A stretch of DNA of 64,000 bases from Anaerocolumna chitinilytica. GTDB lineage: Bacteria > Bacillota > Clostridia > Lachnospirales > Lachnospiraceae. Shown piece after piece: positions 33,990 through 42,885 of this stretch (position 1 is its first letter; each line of letters opens with the position of its first letter). The position numbers and the translations under genes are program-made. The notes under the pieces are model-generated. The model saw only the letters and a list, made by a program, of their open reading frames with translations. It was not told where the DNA came from and searched no databases. The stretch lies in NCBI RefSeq assembly GCF_014218355.1, contig NZ_AP023368.1:2546001-2610000 (forward strand), read 5' to 3'.

Positions 33990-34862
33990 ATGGTAAAGGA
34001 TAGATATTCAAAAAACAAAAAAATTACGGGCTTAGTCGTCCTGATATGCAGTTTAATATTAGTAGGAGTATTTCTATCCTTATCCTTTAGTAGAAGAGCA
34101 TTCGGCAATGCAAAATCTTCTTTTCCGGATATGGTCTATCAAAACTATGAACAGCTTAGAGGTAATACAGATAACACTATCGAAACAATATCAAATAATG
34201 AACTGACATTAAAAGTCTATGATGTTTTTCTGGAAGATCATGAGGCAGTGTTAAAATATGAACTTATAAAGAATAATAATGTAATCTCAAAGCAGTCAAT
34301 CTATTCACTTGTTATTTCTGTCAAGAATAAAAGTATTGATTATAAAACGGAGTATCAGGGGAAGAACTTAGCTGTTTTGAGGGATGATAATTTTGATTCA
34401 ATTCCAAGTTTTGAAGAAAATAAAGTTAAAATAGTTATAACAATTTATTATAAGCTGGAGAAGGACAGCCAAAGCCTTTCTCAGGATTTTGAATTCAACT
34501 ATGCACCGGATAAGTTATACCATGAAAAGATTTATGAAATTAATCATGAGTTTTCTTACTTAAACAAGCAGATAAAGATTAATCGGATTATTTCTAATGG
34601 ATTGTATATGCTCCTTGAATGTAATTATGATTATAACTCGCTTTCAGATGTATGGTATACCTTTGAGGCTGAGGATGAGAACGGTAAGAAAATTAAATGC
34701 TATACTGCATCAATAGGTGAAGGCAGCGGCAAATATTATCTGGATCTGATAAGTGAAAAAGAAAAGGTAATATACCTTTCTCCAATTGCACATAAATATG
34801 ATGCAAAGAAGAAAGAAGTAACTATTCCGATTAACGAAAAAATAGAAGTGAAAATTCCTTAA
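33990..34862 (+). CDS. Unrecognised membrane-anchored protein
   Basis: About 290 residues. A basic N-terminus and one hydrophobic segment (about 12-32, GLVVLICSLILVGVFLSLSF) look like a signal anchor, and the rest is a hydrophilic, beta-rich extracellular region. There is some resemblance to DUF4179-type proteins, which often sit next to sigma-factor genes, but none is nearby, so the family is not certain. The start could be GTG 33981 or ATG 33990; neither has ideal spacing. It follows rhaD and ends in a terminator shared with the convergent hypA. Confidence 0.6.
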   Translation: MVKDRYSKNKKITGLVVLICSLILVGVFLSLSFSRRAFGNAKSSFPDMVYQNYEQLRGNTDNTIETISNNELTLKVYDVFLEDHEAVLKYELIKNNNVISKQSIYSLVISVKNKSIDYKTEYQGKNLAVLRDDNFDSIPSFEENKVKIVITIYYKLEKDSQSLSQDFEFNYAPDKLYHEKIYEINHEFSYLNKQIKINRIISNGLYMLLECNYDYNSLSDVWYTFEAEDENGKKIKCYTASIGEGSGKYYLDLISEKEKVIYLSPIAHKYDAKKKEVTIPINEKIEVKIP

Positions 34863-34884
34863 TAAAAGAAGAAGAGTAATATAA

Positions 34885-34920
34885 AAGGCTGAGATGGGTT
34901 CTTATATCCACCTCAGCCTT
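34885..34920. terminator. Bidirectional terminator between the membrane-protein gene and hypA
   Basis: AAGGCTGAGATGG (34885-34897) pairs with CCACCTCAGCCTT (34908-34920), one mismatch. On the minus strand it is followed by TTTTAT, so it mainly closes the hypB-flavoprotein-hypA unit. Confidence 0.75.
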
Positions 34921-34939
34921 CCTTCTTATGTAGTACATT

Positions 34940-35281
34940 CTAATCGCATACGATTTCTTTGATAATCATATCATCGCCTTCTAGTATCTCCATGGCATTC
35001 GACTTACAGTCAGGACAGCTTAAATCACTGTATACAGCATTAAATACCCTGCCGCAGTCTTTGCATTTTACAATACCCGGAATAACGATTAATTCCAGTT
35101 CTGTATTTTCCATGAATGTCTTGTAGGAGGCGGCAGGCCAGCTCTGCTCTAAGTATCTGGGTACGATACCGGAGAGTTCGCCTACCTCGATAACGAGCTT
35201 GTGGACTATCGTTACATTCTGTTCTTTTACAATCCGTTCGATGGTGTGTACCATGGAATTCAAGACACCAAGCTCATGCAT
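34940..35281 (-). CDS. hypA: HypA nickel metallochaperone
   Basis: The 113-residue protein starts Met-His-Glu, the nickel-binding N-terminus of HypA, and has the structural zinc site of two Cys-x2-Cys pairs (CKDC near residue 72, CPDC near 88). In [NiFe]-hydrogenase maturation it passes nickel to the large subunit with HypB. No hydrogenase, HypC, D, E or F gene is in the window; the neighbour is a large Fe-S flavoprotein. Its client here is therefore unknown and could be another nickel enzyme. Confidence 0.88.
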   Translation of the reverse strand: MHELGVLNSMVHTIERIVKEQNVTIVHKLVIEVGELSGIVPRYLEQSWPAASYKTFMENTELELIVIPGIVKCKDCGRVFNAVYSDLSCPDCKSNAMEILEGDDMIIKEIVCD

Positions 35282-35381
35282 GGCTATTTCTCCTTTGGCT
35301 CATTTGGAAATAAGCTTTTGTTTTGTATTTCTTATGTTTTATGTTACTCAATTGCATTAAATATGTATCTCTATTACTTTA

Positions 35382-38066
35382 TTATCTTTTGCCAACACCT
35401 TTTATAGTAGAAGCCGCAATTTTTCCGGTACGTACAATAGCATTTGCTGCCATTTTTACGGGAAGCTTCTCATAGGTATCGGGGACGGTGTTATAAGTAC
35501 GTTCCAGATGGATCGCGTCAAATTTACACTTTGTAGTACACATACCACAACCAATGCACATATAGCTGTTGATTTCAACAGCACCGCAGCCAAGACAACG
35601 TTCGGTTTCTTTCTTTAACTGTTCTTCTGTAAAGGTCATTCGGTCATCTCTAAAGCTTCCTTTTTTCTCCGGAGAATGGCCTGGTTTCTGACGGGGAGTC
35701 GTATCAAAATCCTGTACGCCTACAGCTACATTATTCTTATCAAAGGCATGATATTCTCTTCGGTCACGACCGTAAACAAGAGACTGACCCGGTTGAACAT
35801 AACGATGGATGGAGATGGCACCTTCTTTTCCGGCAGCAATGGCATGTATTGCGAATTTCGGACCGGTAAAGCAGTCACCACCTACAAAGACATCCGGTTC
35901 AGAGGTCTGTAAGGTCAGCGCGTCTGCTTTGGCAGTATTTCCTCTGCCAAGTTCCACCTTGCTGTCAGTAAGTAAACCACCCCATTCTATGGACTGTCCA
36001 ATGGATAGAAGGACGGTATCAGCAGCAACTGTGATTGTATCGGTTTCATCATATTTTGGAGCAAAACGGTGTTCTGCATCAAACACACTAAGGCAGCGTT
36101 TGAATTCCACACCGGTTACCTTTCCGTTTTCAGTCAGAATTCTCTTCGGACCCCAGCCATTGTTAAAGGCTACACTATCTTCCTCCGCTTCTTCAATTTC
36201 ATCAGGTAGTGCAGGCATTTCCTGACGGCTTTCCAAGCAATAAAGATTGACAGCAGCAGCGCCTTGGCGTGTGGCGGTACGAGCTACATCTATGGCAACA
36301 TTTCCGCCGCCGATAACGACAACATTACCGGAGAGCTCGGCTTTTCTTCCCAGGTTGACATCCCGTAGGAAATCAACACCGGTGATAACACCTTCTGCAT
36401 CTTCGCCTTCAACACCTAGATTTCTTCCGCCTTGTGCGCCGATAGCAAGATAGAAAGCTTCATAGCCTTCTTTACGAAGCCCATTAAGTGTGATATCTTT
36501 CCCTACTTCTACTCCGGTCTTAAAGCTCACACCCATTTCCCGAAGAACATTAATCTCTGCATTCAGTACTTCTTTTTCCAGGCGGAAAGCGGGGATACCA
36601 AGGGTTAGCATACCGCCAAGCTTCTCCTCCTTTTCAAATACGGTAACCTGATACCCATCGATGGCAAGATAATAAGCACAGGAAAGACCGGCAGGACCGG
36701 AACCGATAACAGCGATTTTATTGCCAAGGTTATAGCGCATAGGAGGAATATAGCGTATAGAACCATCCAACTCTTTGTCAGCAATGAATTTTTTGATTTC
36801 ATCGATGGATACCGGTTCATCGATATCACCGCGGGTACATTCACTTTCACAGCCATGAGGACAGATACGACCGCAGACAGCTGGAAAAGGATTTTCTTTC
36901 TTAATGAGTTCCAGGGCTTCATGATAGCGGCCTTGAGCAGCTAGCTTTATGTATCCTTGTACGGAGATATGGGCAGGACAGGCAGTCTTACAGGGAGAAG
37001 TACCTTCCTCTGATACATCCTTACGGTTTTCACGATAATCTACATTCCATTTACGTTCACTCCAGATATGATCACGGGCAGTGGGTTCAACCTTTACGGT
37101 AACCGGTGTTTTGGAGCAAAGTTTCTGTCCAAGGGTAAGTGCGTTAGAAGGGCAGTTCTCCACACATTGTCCGCAGGCTACGCAGTTTTCTTTCTGTACC
37201 TTCGCCGTAAAGTTAGAACGGATGGCATCAGGAGTATTAAATAATGTTGCAAGGCGCAGGGAGAAACAGGAACAGCTACAGCAGTTACAGATAGCAGCTG
37301 ATTCTCCAAGGCCATCGGTATGAGGCATTTCATGCATCAGACCATTATTTTCTGCAAATTTTATTATTTCTTTTGCTTCTTCTCTGGTAATCTGGCGGCC
37401 TCTGCCGGTTTTGATATAATACTCGGCTCCTTCGCCCATTTGAATACAGATATCTTTTTCAAGATGTCCGCAGCCTTCGTCTAAAACACGGCGGGACTGA
37501 CGGCAGGAACAATCGGATACAGTAAAAGTATCATATTTGTCTAAGTAATAGGATAGCCTTTCCCATGGCTGTGTGCCGGGAAGATCCTTTATTGCTTCTT
37601 CTACAGGAATAACACGCATCATTGCCATACCTTGGGGGAATTTTGCAGCCATAGGCGCAAGACGTATTCTGGTATATTCTTCAAAAGCTTTACCGATTTC
37701 AGGATGAGCTGCTAACTGCTCACGGTTATTAACCATCATTTCTAACATACCAGGTGCAAAGATATTTACAAAATAGCGCTCTTTTCCATCTTCTTTGTCC
37801 TTCCATACCTTAGCGACACCGGTATAGGTAAGCTGGTCCAGAATAGCCTGTGTTTCTTTTCTGTTCTTTCCGGAACGGTTTAACACATATTCAAAGGTAC
37901 GGGGTTTACGAAGGCCGATAATCATGGCAATATCAGCCATTTCATCGGTAACGACGCAATTAAGGGAATAGTATTCCGGGGTATTTTCATCGATTTTGTT
38001 CATCGCACCGGCAATACCGCCTACCATTTTTGCCAGCTTTACGATTTTAGGTCTTAATTCACTCAT
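35382..38066 (-). CDS. Large multi-cluster Fe-S flavoprotein with GltD/NfnB-like core
   Basis: The 894-residue protein is modular. Residues 1-150 are a winged-helix-like region. SDCSCRQ (184-190) and ICNCCSCSC (259-267) are cysteine clusters. Residues 295-309 form a ferredoxin-type [4Fe-4S] site (CVACGQCVENC). Residues 355-830 form a GltD/NfnB-like core with its own N-terminal Fe-S cysteines (359, 363, 398, 402, 406, 410), FAD motif IGSGPAG (454-460) and NAD(P) motif VIGGGNVAIDVA near 592. The C-terminus has two more cysteine sets (CLGCG, CIGCGMCTTKC). It should move electrons between NAD(P)H and an unknown acceptor. It lies between hypB and hypA on the same strand, so it may act with a nickel or redox enzyme. 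Confidence 0.8.
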   Translation of the reverse strand: MSELRPKIVKLAKMVGGIAGAMNKIDENTPEYYSLNCVVTDEMADIAMIIGLRKPRTFEYVLNRSGKNRKETQAILDQLTYTGVAKVWKDKEDGKERYFVNIFAPGMLEMMVNNREQLAAHPEIGKAFEEYTRIRLAPMAAKFPQGMAMMRVIPVEEAIKDLPGTQPWERLSYYLDKYDTFTVSDCSCRQSRRVLDEGCGHLEKDICIQMGEGAEYYIKTGRGRQITREEAKEIIKFAENNGLMHEMPHTDGLGESAAICNCCSCSCFSLRLATLFNTPDAIRSNFTAKVQKENCVACGQCVENCPSNALTLGQKLCSKTPVTVKVEPTARDHIWSERKWNVDYRENRKDVSEEGTSPCKTACPAHISVQGYIKLAAQGRYHEALELIKKENPFPAVCGRICPHGCESECTRGDIDEPVSIDEIKKFIADKELDGSIRYIPPMRYNLGNKIAVIGSGPAGLSCAYYLAIDGYQVTVFEKEEKLGGMLTLGIPAFRLEKEVLNAEINVLREMGVSFKTGVEVGKDITLNGLRKEGYEAFYLAIGAQGGRNLGVEGEDAEGVITGVDFLRDVNLGRKAELSGNVVVIGGGNVAIDVARTATRQGAAAVNLYCLESRQEMPALPDEIEEAEEDSVAFNNGWGPKRILTENGKVTGVEFKRCLSVFDAEHRFAPKYDETDTITVAADTVLLSIGQSIEWGGLLTDSKVELGRGNTAKADALTLQTSEPDVFVGGDCFTGPKFAIHAIAAGKEGAISIHRYVQPGQSLVYGRDRREYHAFDKNNVAVGVQDFDTTPRQKPGHSPEKKGSFRDDRMTFTEEQLKKETERCLGCGAVEINSYMCIGCGMCTTKCKFDAIHLERTYNTVPDTYEKLPVKMAANAIVRTGKIAASTIKGVGKR

Positions 38067-38113
38067 AGATTCCTTTCCTGCGCTGCCTTAGCGCAATTCA
38101 AGCTTCCGTTTGA

Positions 38114-38782
38114 TTATTCGTTCCAGGTAGTTACCTGATTGTAAAGCCAAGCCGTCCAGTCTTCTAGGCCTTCGCCTTTTATGGCACTGATAGGAATGAT
38201 TTTAGCATTTGGATTACGAAGCTTGATATTAGCAATACATTTCTCCATATCAAAGTTAAAATAAGGCATAACATCTACTTTATTAATTAATACTACATCA
38301 CAGATGGAAAACATCAGCGGATATTTTAGCGGCTTATCATCCCCCTCTGGGACGGAGAGAATCATTGCATTTTTTACTGCACCGGTATCAAATTCAGCAG
38401 GACAGACAAGATTTCCTACATTTTCAAGAATCACAAGATCAAGTCCTTCTGTATCAAGTCCCTCCAGGCCCTGACGAGTCATTTCTGCATCCAGATGGCA
38501 CATGCCTCCGGTATGCAGCTGTATGGCCTTCGCACCTGTTTCCTGTATCGTACGGGCATCTACATCGGAGTCGATATCTGCTTCCATAACACCGATATGA
38601 AATTTATCTTTTAATGCATTGATTGTGCGGGTAAGAGTAGTTGTCTTGCCGGCACCTGGACTGGACATAAGATTCAAAAGAAAAACCTTCTTTTCTTTTA
38701 ATTCCTCTCGAAGCTTATCTGCCTGTAGGTTGTTGTCTGCAAAGACGCTCGTCTTTATCTCAAGAACTTTAAATTCTTCCAT
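38114..38782 (-). CDS. hypB: HypB GTPase, nickel insertion
   Basis: The 222-residue SIMIBI GTPase has P-loop SSPGAGKTT near residue 41, the zinc/nickel loop GGMCHLDAEM near 92, and NKVD near 163. It lacks the N-terminal His-rich or CxxCGC nickel-store segment, so it is a minimal HypB. It works with HypA to load nickel. It is the first gene of the minus-strand unit, 47 bp before the flavoprotein gene. Confidence 0.9.
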   Translation of the reverse strand: MEEFKVLEIKTSVFADNNLQADKLREELKEKKVFLLNLMSSPGAGKTTTLTRTINALKDKFHIGVMEADIDSDVDARTIQETGAKAIQLHTGGMCHLDAEMTRQGLEGLDTEGLDLVILENVGNLVCPAEFDTGAVKNAMILSVPEGDDKPLKYPLMFSICDVVLINKVDVMPYFNFDMEKCIANIKLRNPNAKIIPISAIKGEGLEDWTAWLYNQVTTWNE

Positions 38783-39152
38783 GTGTCACGCTCCTTTCCT
38801 TTTTATGAAATTAATTTGATTAGCATAAACATTGGTGTTTTGCACAACCATTTTGTAAGAGATTGTGCTTATAAAGCTGATATGTAACTTACTTATACGG
38901 CTATGGGAATTACCGTTCTTATAATAAGCTGCTTAACTGCCTTGCTGCTCATTTTATAAAAATATACCTCTGGTCCAGCCAAGAGATGTCTGTATATTTT
39001 TTAACAATATTATTATAAGGTATTAATGGAATACTAGCAATCATGCAAAAAAAAATTGTCATTATTACATATTTGTTTGTTGGATTTTGGTAAGATTGTA
39101 TGATAAAATAGTATTGGCTCGTGGTGTGACCAGGGCCAGAAAGTGAGCATAT
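38783..39152. other. Divergent intergenic region hypB / GntR gene
   Basis: This 370-bp gap has no supported ORF. It carries the hypB ribosome site (GGAG), an inverted repeat GCACAA (38842-38847) / TTGTGC (38863-38868), AT-rich tracts and the FadR-type operator at 39122-39132. No clear hypB promoter could be assigned. Confidence 0.45.
39122..39132. promoter_or_regulatory. FadR-type operator before the GntR gene
   Basis: TGGTGTGACCA exactly fits the TnGTnnnACnA consensus for FCD-class GntR regulators and ends 20 bp before the ATG of such a regulator. Autoregulation is the simple reading; action on the divergent hyp genes is possible. Confidence 0.55.
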
Positions 39153-39854
39153 ATGGAATTTCAAAAACTCAATGCCTTAAGCCTGAAAGAGATGTTTATC
39201 TGCGAAATCCGAAATATGATCTTATCAGGGCAGCTTCCTGCTCAGAGTAAGCTGCCGCCTGAAAGAGAGCTTGCCAGGCAGATGCAGGTTAGCCGGGCGG
39301 TGGTAAACAGTGGATTTGCAGAACTTGAGAAGCAGGGCTTTTTAGAGATACATCCAAGACAAGGAGTATTCGTAGCAGATTATGGTAAGAACGGGAATAT
39401 CAATACTCTGAATGCAATCATGGAATACCACGGGGATACCCTAAGTTCATCCGAAATCCGTTCTATCCTGGAAGTCCGGCGGGCACTGGAGCATCTAGCG
39501 ACGGATTCTGTGATAAAGAATGCTGCTAATGATGATATTCTTGGACTGGAAGCTATACTAAAGGAAGTAGAAGAAGCAAAATCCATTCAGGAGGCAGTAA
39601 GTGCAACCTTTTCCTTTCATCATAGGATGTCAGTGATCGGCGGCAATAGTATTATGCCTTTGATTTATATCTCCTTTAAGCCTGTTGTAACACAACTTTG
39701 GAAGCGATACTGCCTGCGCTATGGAAAGGATGCTCTTTATGACGGGGTGTTATGCTTGTATAAATGTCTAAAGGAGCGTGACTTTGAGGCAGCAAGAAGA
39801 TGTACCGACAAAAGGATGGATGATGCTATAGAAGGCAGCCATCAGATATTTTAA
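39153..39854 (+). CDS. GntR family regulator, FadR/FCD subfamily
   Basis: The 233-residue protein has a winged helix (KLPPERELARQMQVSRAVVN, about positions 30-49) and an FCD helical sensor domain. It stands alone, divergent from hypB and convergent with lgt, and has a matching operator just upstream. FCD regulators answer to small organic acids in many bacteria; the signal here is unknown. It may control the hypB-flavoprotein-hypA unit. Confidence 0.83.
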   Translation: MEFQKLNALSLKEMFICEIRNMILSGQLPAQSKLPPERELARQMQVSRAVVNSGFAELEKQGFLEIHPRQGVFVADYGKNGNINTLNAIMEYHGDTLSSSEIRSILEVRRALEHLATDSVIKNAANDDILGLEAILKEVEEAKSIQEAVSATFSFHHRMSVIGGNSIMPLIYISFKPVVTQLWKRYCLRYGKDALYDGVLCLYKCLKERDFEAARRCTDKRMDDAIEGSHQIF

Positions 39855-39926
39855 TATAATTATCTTGTCAGAAATGATAATATTATACTCCTGTCGGTAC
39901 AACAGCGGTGTATTAATTGCTATTTG

Positions 39927-40721
39927 TTAATATACAATATCATCATCATTTTTAAGCTCCGGTGTATTTTTGCGATGCCGCAAACCACAGAGGATAACGA
40001 TTCCGATACCTATTAAAAAAGTAAAGATAGATATAAATTGCGAGGTTGATAAGATTCCAATTTCTCCGCGTTCCAAATCACCCCTGAAGAACTCGATGAT
40101 AAAGCGTCCCGCACTATAGAAAGTCAGATAAAAACCCGCAACCTGACCATGAGCTTTTGTGTGCTTTGCAATCCATATTAATATAAAGAAATTTAGAAAA
40201 TCAAAGGCACTTGAAAGGGGCTGAGTCGGAATTAAACTTATGTTATTGGGGGCATATTTCGAATCGGTAAATATGATATGAAAAAAGCTGTTGGTTTTCT
40301 CACCATAACAGCAGCCTGCCAGAAGGCAGCCTAAACGTCCGAAACCTTGAGCCAAAGCGATAGAGGGCATAACCAAATCAAAATATGTAAGGAAGTTTAA
40401 TTTGTGCTTTTTGGTGAATAAAAATCCGGCTAAGATTCCGAAAATGATTCCTCCGTATACCACAAAGCCTTGTGATACATCAAGCAGCAGGGAGGGGTCA
40501 GCAATTATTGCTTTTAACTGTGTGAGATAGTATAAAAGCTTCGCGCCAAGAATACCTCCGATTAGGCACCAGATAGTTAAGTTAAAAATAAGCTCATGTT
40601 GTAACCCCTGTTTCTTCCCTCTGTATTCGGCAACAGTATAGGCAGCTATGATGCCTATAGCAATCATGAGCCCATATCCGTATACCGTAACAGGTCCAAT
40701 TGTAAATAATTCGTTTTTCAT
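39927..40721 (-). CDS. lgt: Prolipoprotein diacylglyceryl transferase
   Basis: The 264-residue protein has about seven membrane segments and the Firmicutes-type Lgt signature GRLGCLLAGCCYG near residue 128. It attaches diacylglycerol from phosphatidylglycerol to the lipobox cysteine of lipoproteins, such as the sugar-binding protein at 24225. A short acidic tail ends it. It appears monocistronic and does not belong functionally to its neighbours. Confidence 0.9.
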   Translation of the reverse strand: MKNELFTIGPVTVYGYGLMIAIGIIAAYTVAEYRGKKQGLQHELIFNLTIWCLIGGILGAKLLYYLTQLKAIIADPSLLLDVSQGFVVYGGIIFGILAGFLFTKKHKLNFLTYFDLVMPSIALAQGFGRLGCLLAGCCYGEKTNSFFHIIFTDSKYAPNNISLIPTQPLSSAFDFLNFFILIWIAKHTKAHGQVAGFYLTFYSAGRFIIEFFRGDLERGEIGILSTSQFISIFTFLIGIGIVILCGLRHRKNTPELKNDDDIVY

Positions 40722-40931
40722 AATGCTTAATTTCTTATCCTTTCAATGTTTGGTGTAATCAAGATAATTGCATTCCTAATTATTGCAATTATACCAAATT
40801 TGTGAAGAGATTGGAATAAGTTTTGTATCTTAAAAGACATGTATACACATATCAGGAAGCTTATAAATGGCACCAGGCCAAAGGAATACGAAATAAATGA
40901 AAAAGTACTGGTAAAAATTAATAATTTATAA

Positions 40932-40937
40932 TATAAT
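40932..40937 (+). promoter_or_regulatory. -10 box for the cobalamin operon
   Basis: TATAAT at 40932-40937 is the best -10 candidate ahead of the riboswitch. The -35 region (TGGTAA at 40909-40914, 17-nt spacing) is weak. The gap from lgt (40722) to here is AT-rich with no ORF. Confidence 0.45.
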
Positions 40938-40954
40938 TACATGAAATAAAATTT

Positions 40955-41125
40955 AATACATCCAAGGTGTCAGAAAAGCTTATGCTTGGTTCTGATGAAA
41001 AGGGAAACAGGTGCAAATCCTGTACGAACTCGTCACTGTGATAAGGGAGTTGCGGCAAATACGTCACTGATTTTAATCGGGAAGGCTGCCGTTAATGATG
41101 ATCTTTCAGCCAGGAGACCTGCCTT
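40955..41125 (+). promoter_or_regulatory. Cobalamin (B12) riboswitch
   Basis: Conserved parts of the adenosylcobalamin riboswitch occur in order: GGTGTC at 40966, GGGAAACAGGTGCAAATCCTGTAC, GTCACTGTGATAAG, GGGAAGGCTGCC, and the B12 box AGCCAGGAGACCTGCC ending at 41123. It precedes the cbi/cob operon, so bound cobalamin should switch the operon off. The expression platform is the terminator at 41208-41241. Confidence 0.95.
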
Positions 41126-41207
41126 GAATGAAGCTTGTACAGCCACGAGTAACTGGTTTGGAATGGAAAGATAAGTCGAACTATGTCTCGAACTATGCTT
41201 AAAGTTA

Positions 41208-41241
41208 CCTCCATGCCCTCAGTGGCAATGGAGGTTTTTTT
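41208..41241 (+). terminator. Riboswitch-controlled terminator that also holds the cbiP ribosome site
   Basis: CCTCCATGCC (41208-41217) pairs with GGCAATGGAGG (41224-41234), one bulged base, followed by seven T (41235-41241). The GGAGG in the 3' arm (41230-41234) is exactly 7 nt before the cbiP ATG at 41242, so the same stem can stop transcription and mask the ribosome site. Confidence 0.85.
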
Positions 41242-42741
41242 ATGTCTAAAATAATCATGGTGCAAGGGACCATGTCCAACGCAGGGAAAAGCTTGCTGGT
41301 AGCAGGCTTGTGCAGAATCTTTAAGCAGGATGGCTACAGGGTAGCTCCTTTTAAGTCTCAAAATATGGCATTGAATTCCTACATCACCGAGGAAGGCCTG
41401 GAAATGGGACGAGCTCAGGTGATGCAGGCGGAAGCAGCAGGGATAAAACCTTCGGTGCTGATGAATCCCATTCTTTTAAAACCCACTAACGATATTGGTT
41501 CACAGGTCATTGTGAACGGAGAAGTAATCGGAAATATGAAGGCAAGAGAGTATTTTGCATATAAGAAAGAACTGATACCGGATATCATGAAGGCTTTCCA
41601 TGAACTGGAAAAACAAGCGGATATTATAGTAATAGAAGGAGCTGGAAGTCCCGCAGAGATTAATCTGAAGGAAAATGATATTGTAAACATGGGTCTGGCT
41701 CAATTACTGAATGCTCCGGTATTACTGGTTGGGGATATCGACAGGGGAGGTGTTTTTGCCCAGCTTCTTGGAACCTTAATGCTATTAGAGAAAGAAGAAA
41801 AGGGAAGGGTTAAAGGGCTTATTATTAATAAATTCCGAGGTGATAAAACCATTCTTGATCCGGGAATTACCATGCTTGAAGATAGGGGACATGTCCCGGT
41901 CGTGGGTGTTGTTCCGTATATAAATATTTCTTTAGAGGAAGAAGACAGTCTCACCAGCCGGTTCGACAGGAGAGAAGAGGCACAGATAGATATTGCTGTT
42001 ATTCGTTTCCCTAGAATATCAAACTTTACAGACTTCTTTGTCTTTGAACAGATTGAAGGTGTATCTGTAAGATATGTGGATTCGGTAAGGGATTTACATT
42101 ATCCCGATATGATAATCCTTCCCGGCAGTAAAAACACCATGGGAGATTTGAAATGGATGAGACAGAATGGTCTGGAAGCTGCGGTAAAGAAACGTCAGGG
42201 AGATTGTATTATCTTTGGTATATGCGGTGGCTTTCAGATGATGGGAAGCAGGATTTTGGACCCATATGGCGTGGAAGAGGGAGGAGAAGTCGGAGGAATG
42301 AGCTTTTTCTCTATGGAAACGGTACTGGAGAAAGAAAAGGTTCGTACTCAGGTGTATGGAACCTTCCAAGATACTACCGGAAGGTTATCGGTACTTAACG
42401 GATTAGAACTGGAAGGTTATGAGATACATATGGGAAGAAGTACGGTAAATGAACTAACCCATACACCATTATGCAGCCTTTCAAACCGGTTGAACGGAGA
42501 GGAGAAGGCTGACGGGGTATCAGTGGAAGATGTTTATGGCACCTACGTCCATGGAATATTTGACAAGGGAGAAATTGCTCTAAGGGTTGTGAAAGAACTT
42601 GCAGCCAGAAAAGGCCTGTCAATAGAGGAAGGGTTTATGATGGATTATGGTACTTTTAAGGAGACACAGTATGATAAGTTAGCAGATACCTTAAGAGAAT
42701 ATCTGGATATAGATGCAATTTATCATATAATGAATGATTAA
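41242..42741 (+). CDS. cbiP: Cobyric acid synthase (CbiP/CobQ)
   Basis: The 499-residue amidotransferase has an N-terminal ATP-binding domain ([16 protein letters not shown]) and a C-terminal class I glutaminase domain with nucleophile Cys in [10 protein letters not shown] near residue 330 and His in GTYVHGIFD near 433. It amidates adenosylcobyrinic acid a,c-diamide at four side chains to give cobyric acid. It is the first gene after the B12 riboswitch. Confidence 0.95.
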   Translation: MSKIIMVQGTMSNAGKSLLVAGLCRIFKQDGYRVAPFKSQNMALNSYITEEGLEMGRAQVMQAEAAGIKPSVLMNPILLKPTNDIGSQVIVNGEVIGNMKAREYFAYKKELIPDIMKAFHELEKQADIIVIEGAGSPAEINLKENDIVNMGLAQLLNAPVLLVGDIDRGGVFAQLLGTLMLLEKEEKGRVKGLIINKFRGDKTILDPGITMLEDRGHVPVVGVVPYINISLEEEDSLTSRFDRREEAQIDIAVIRFPRISNFTDFFVFEQIEGVSVRYVDSVRDLHYPDMIILPGSKNTMGDLKWMRQNGLEAAVKKRQGDCIIFGICGGFQMMGSRILDPYGVEEGGEVGGMSFFSMETVLEKEKVRTQVYGTFQDTTGRLSVLNGLELEGYEIHMGRSTVNELTHTPLCSLSNRLNGEEKADGVSVEDVYGTYVHGIFDKGEIALRVVKELAARKGLSIEEGFMMDYGTFKETQYDKLADTLREYLDIDAIYHIMND

Positions 42742-42885
42742 ACATAGGACAGGTGAGTTGGTTAGCTGCTTAAAGTAATAATTATTGCTGGGAGTTATTG
42801 GATTTGGATAAGCAAGGGGATAAAGTCCAGATCCAGAAAGAGTATGAAGAAAGAAATAACTAAATTAAAACGAGTGAGGTTAATT

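Noticed and set aside
35676..37323. Several long frames antisense to the 894-residue flavoprotein
   Set aside because: They are shadows in the opposite strand of a GC-richer conserved gene; compositions (Ser/Pro-rich) and lack of ribosome sites argue against coding.
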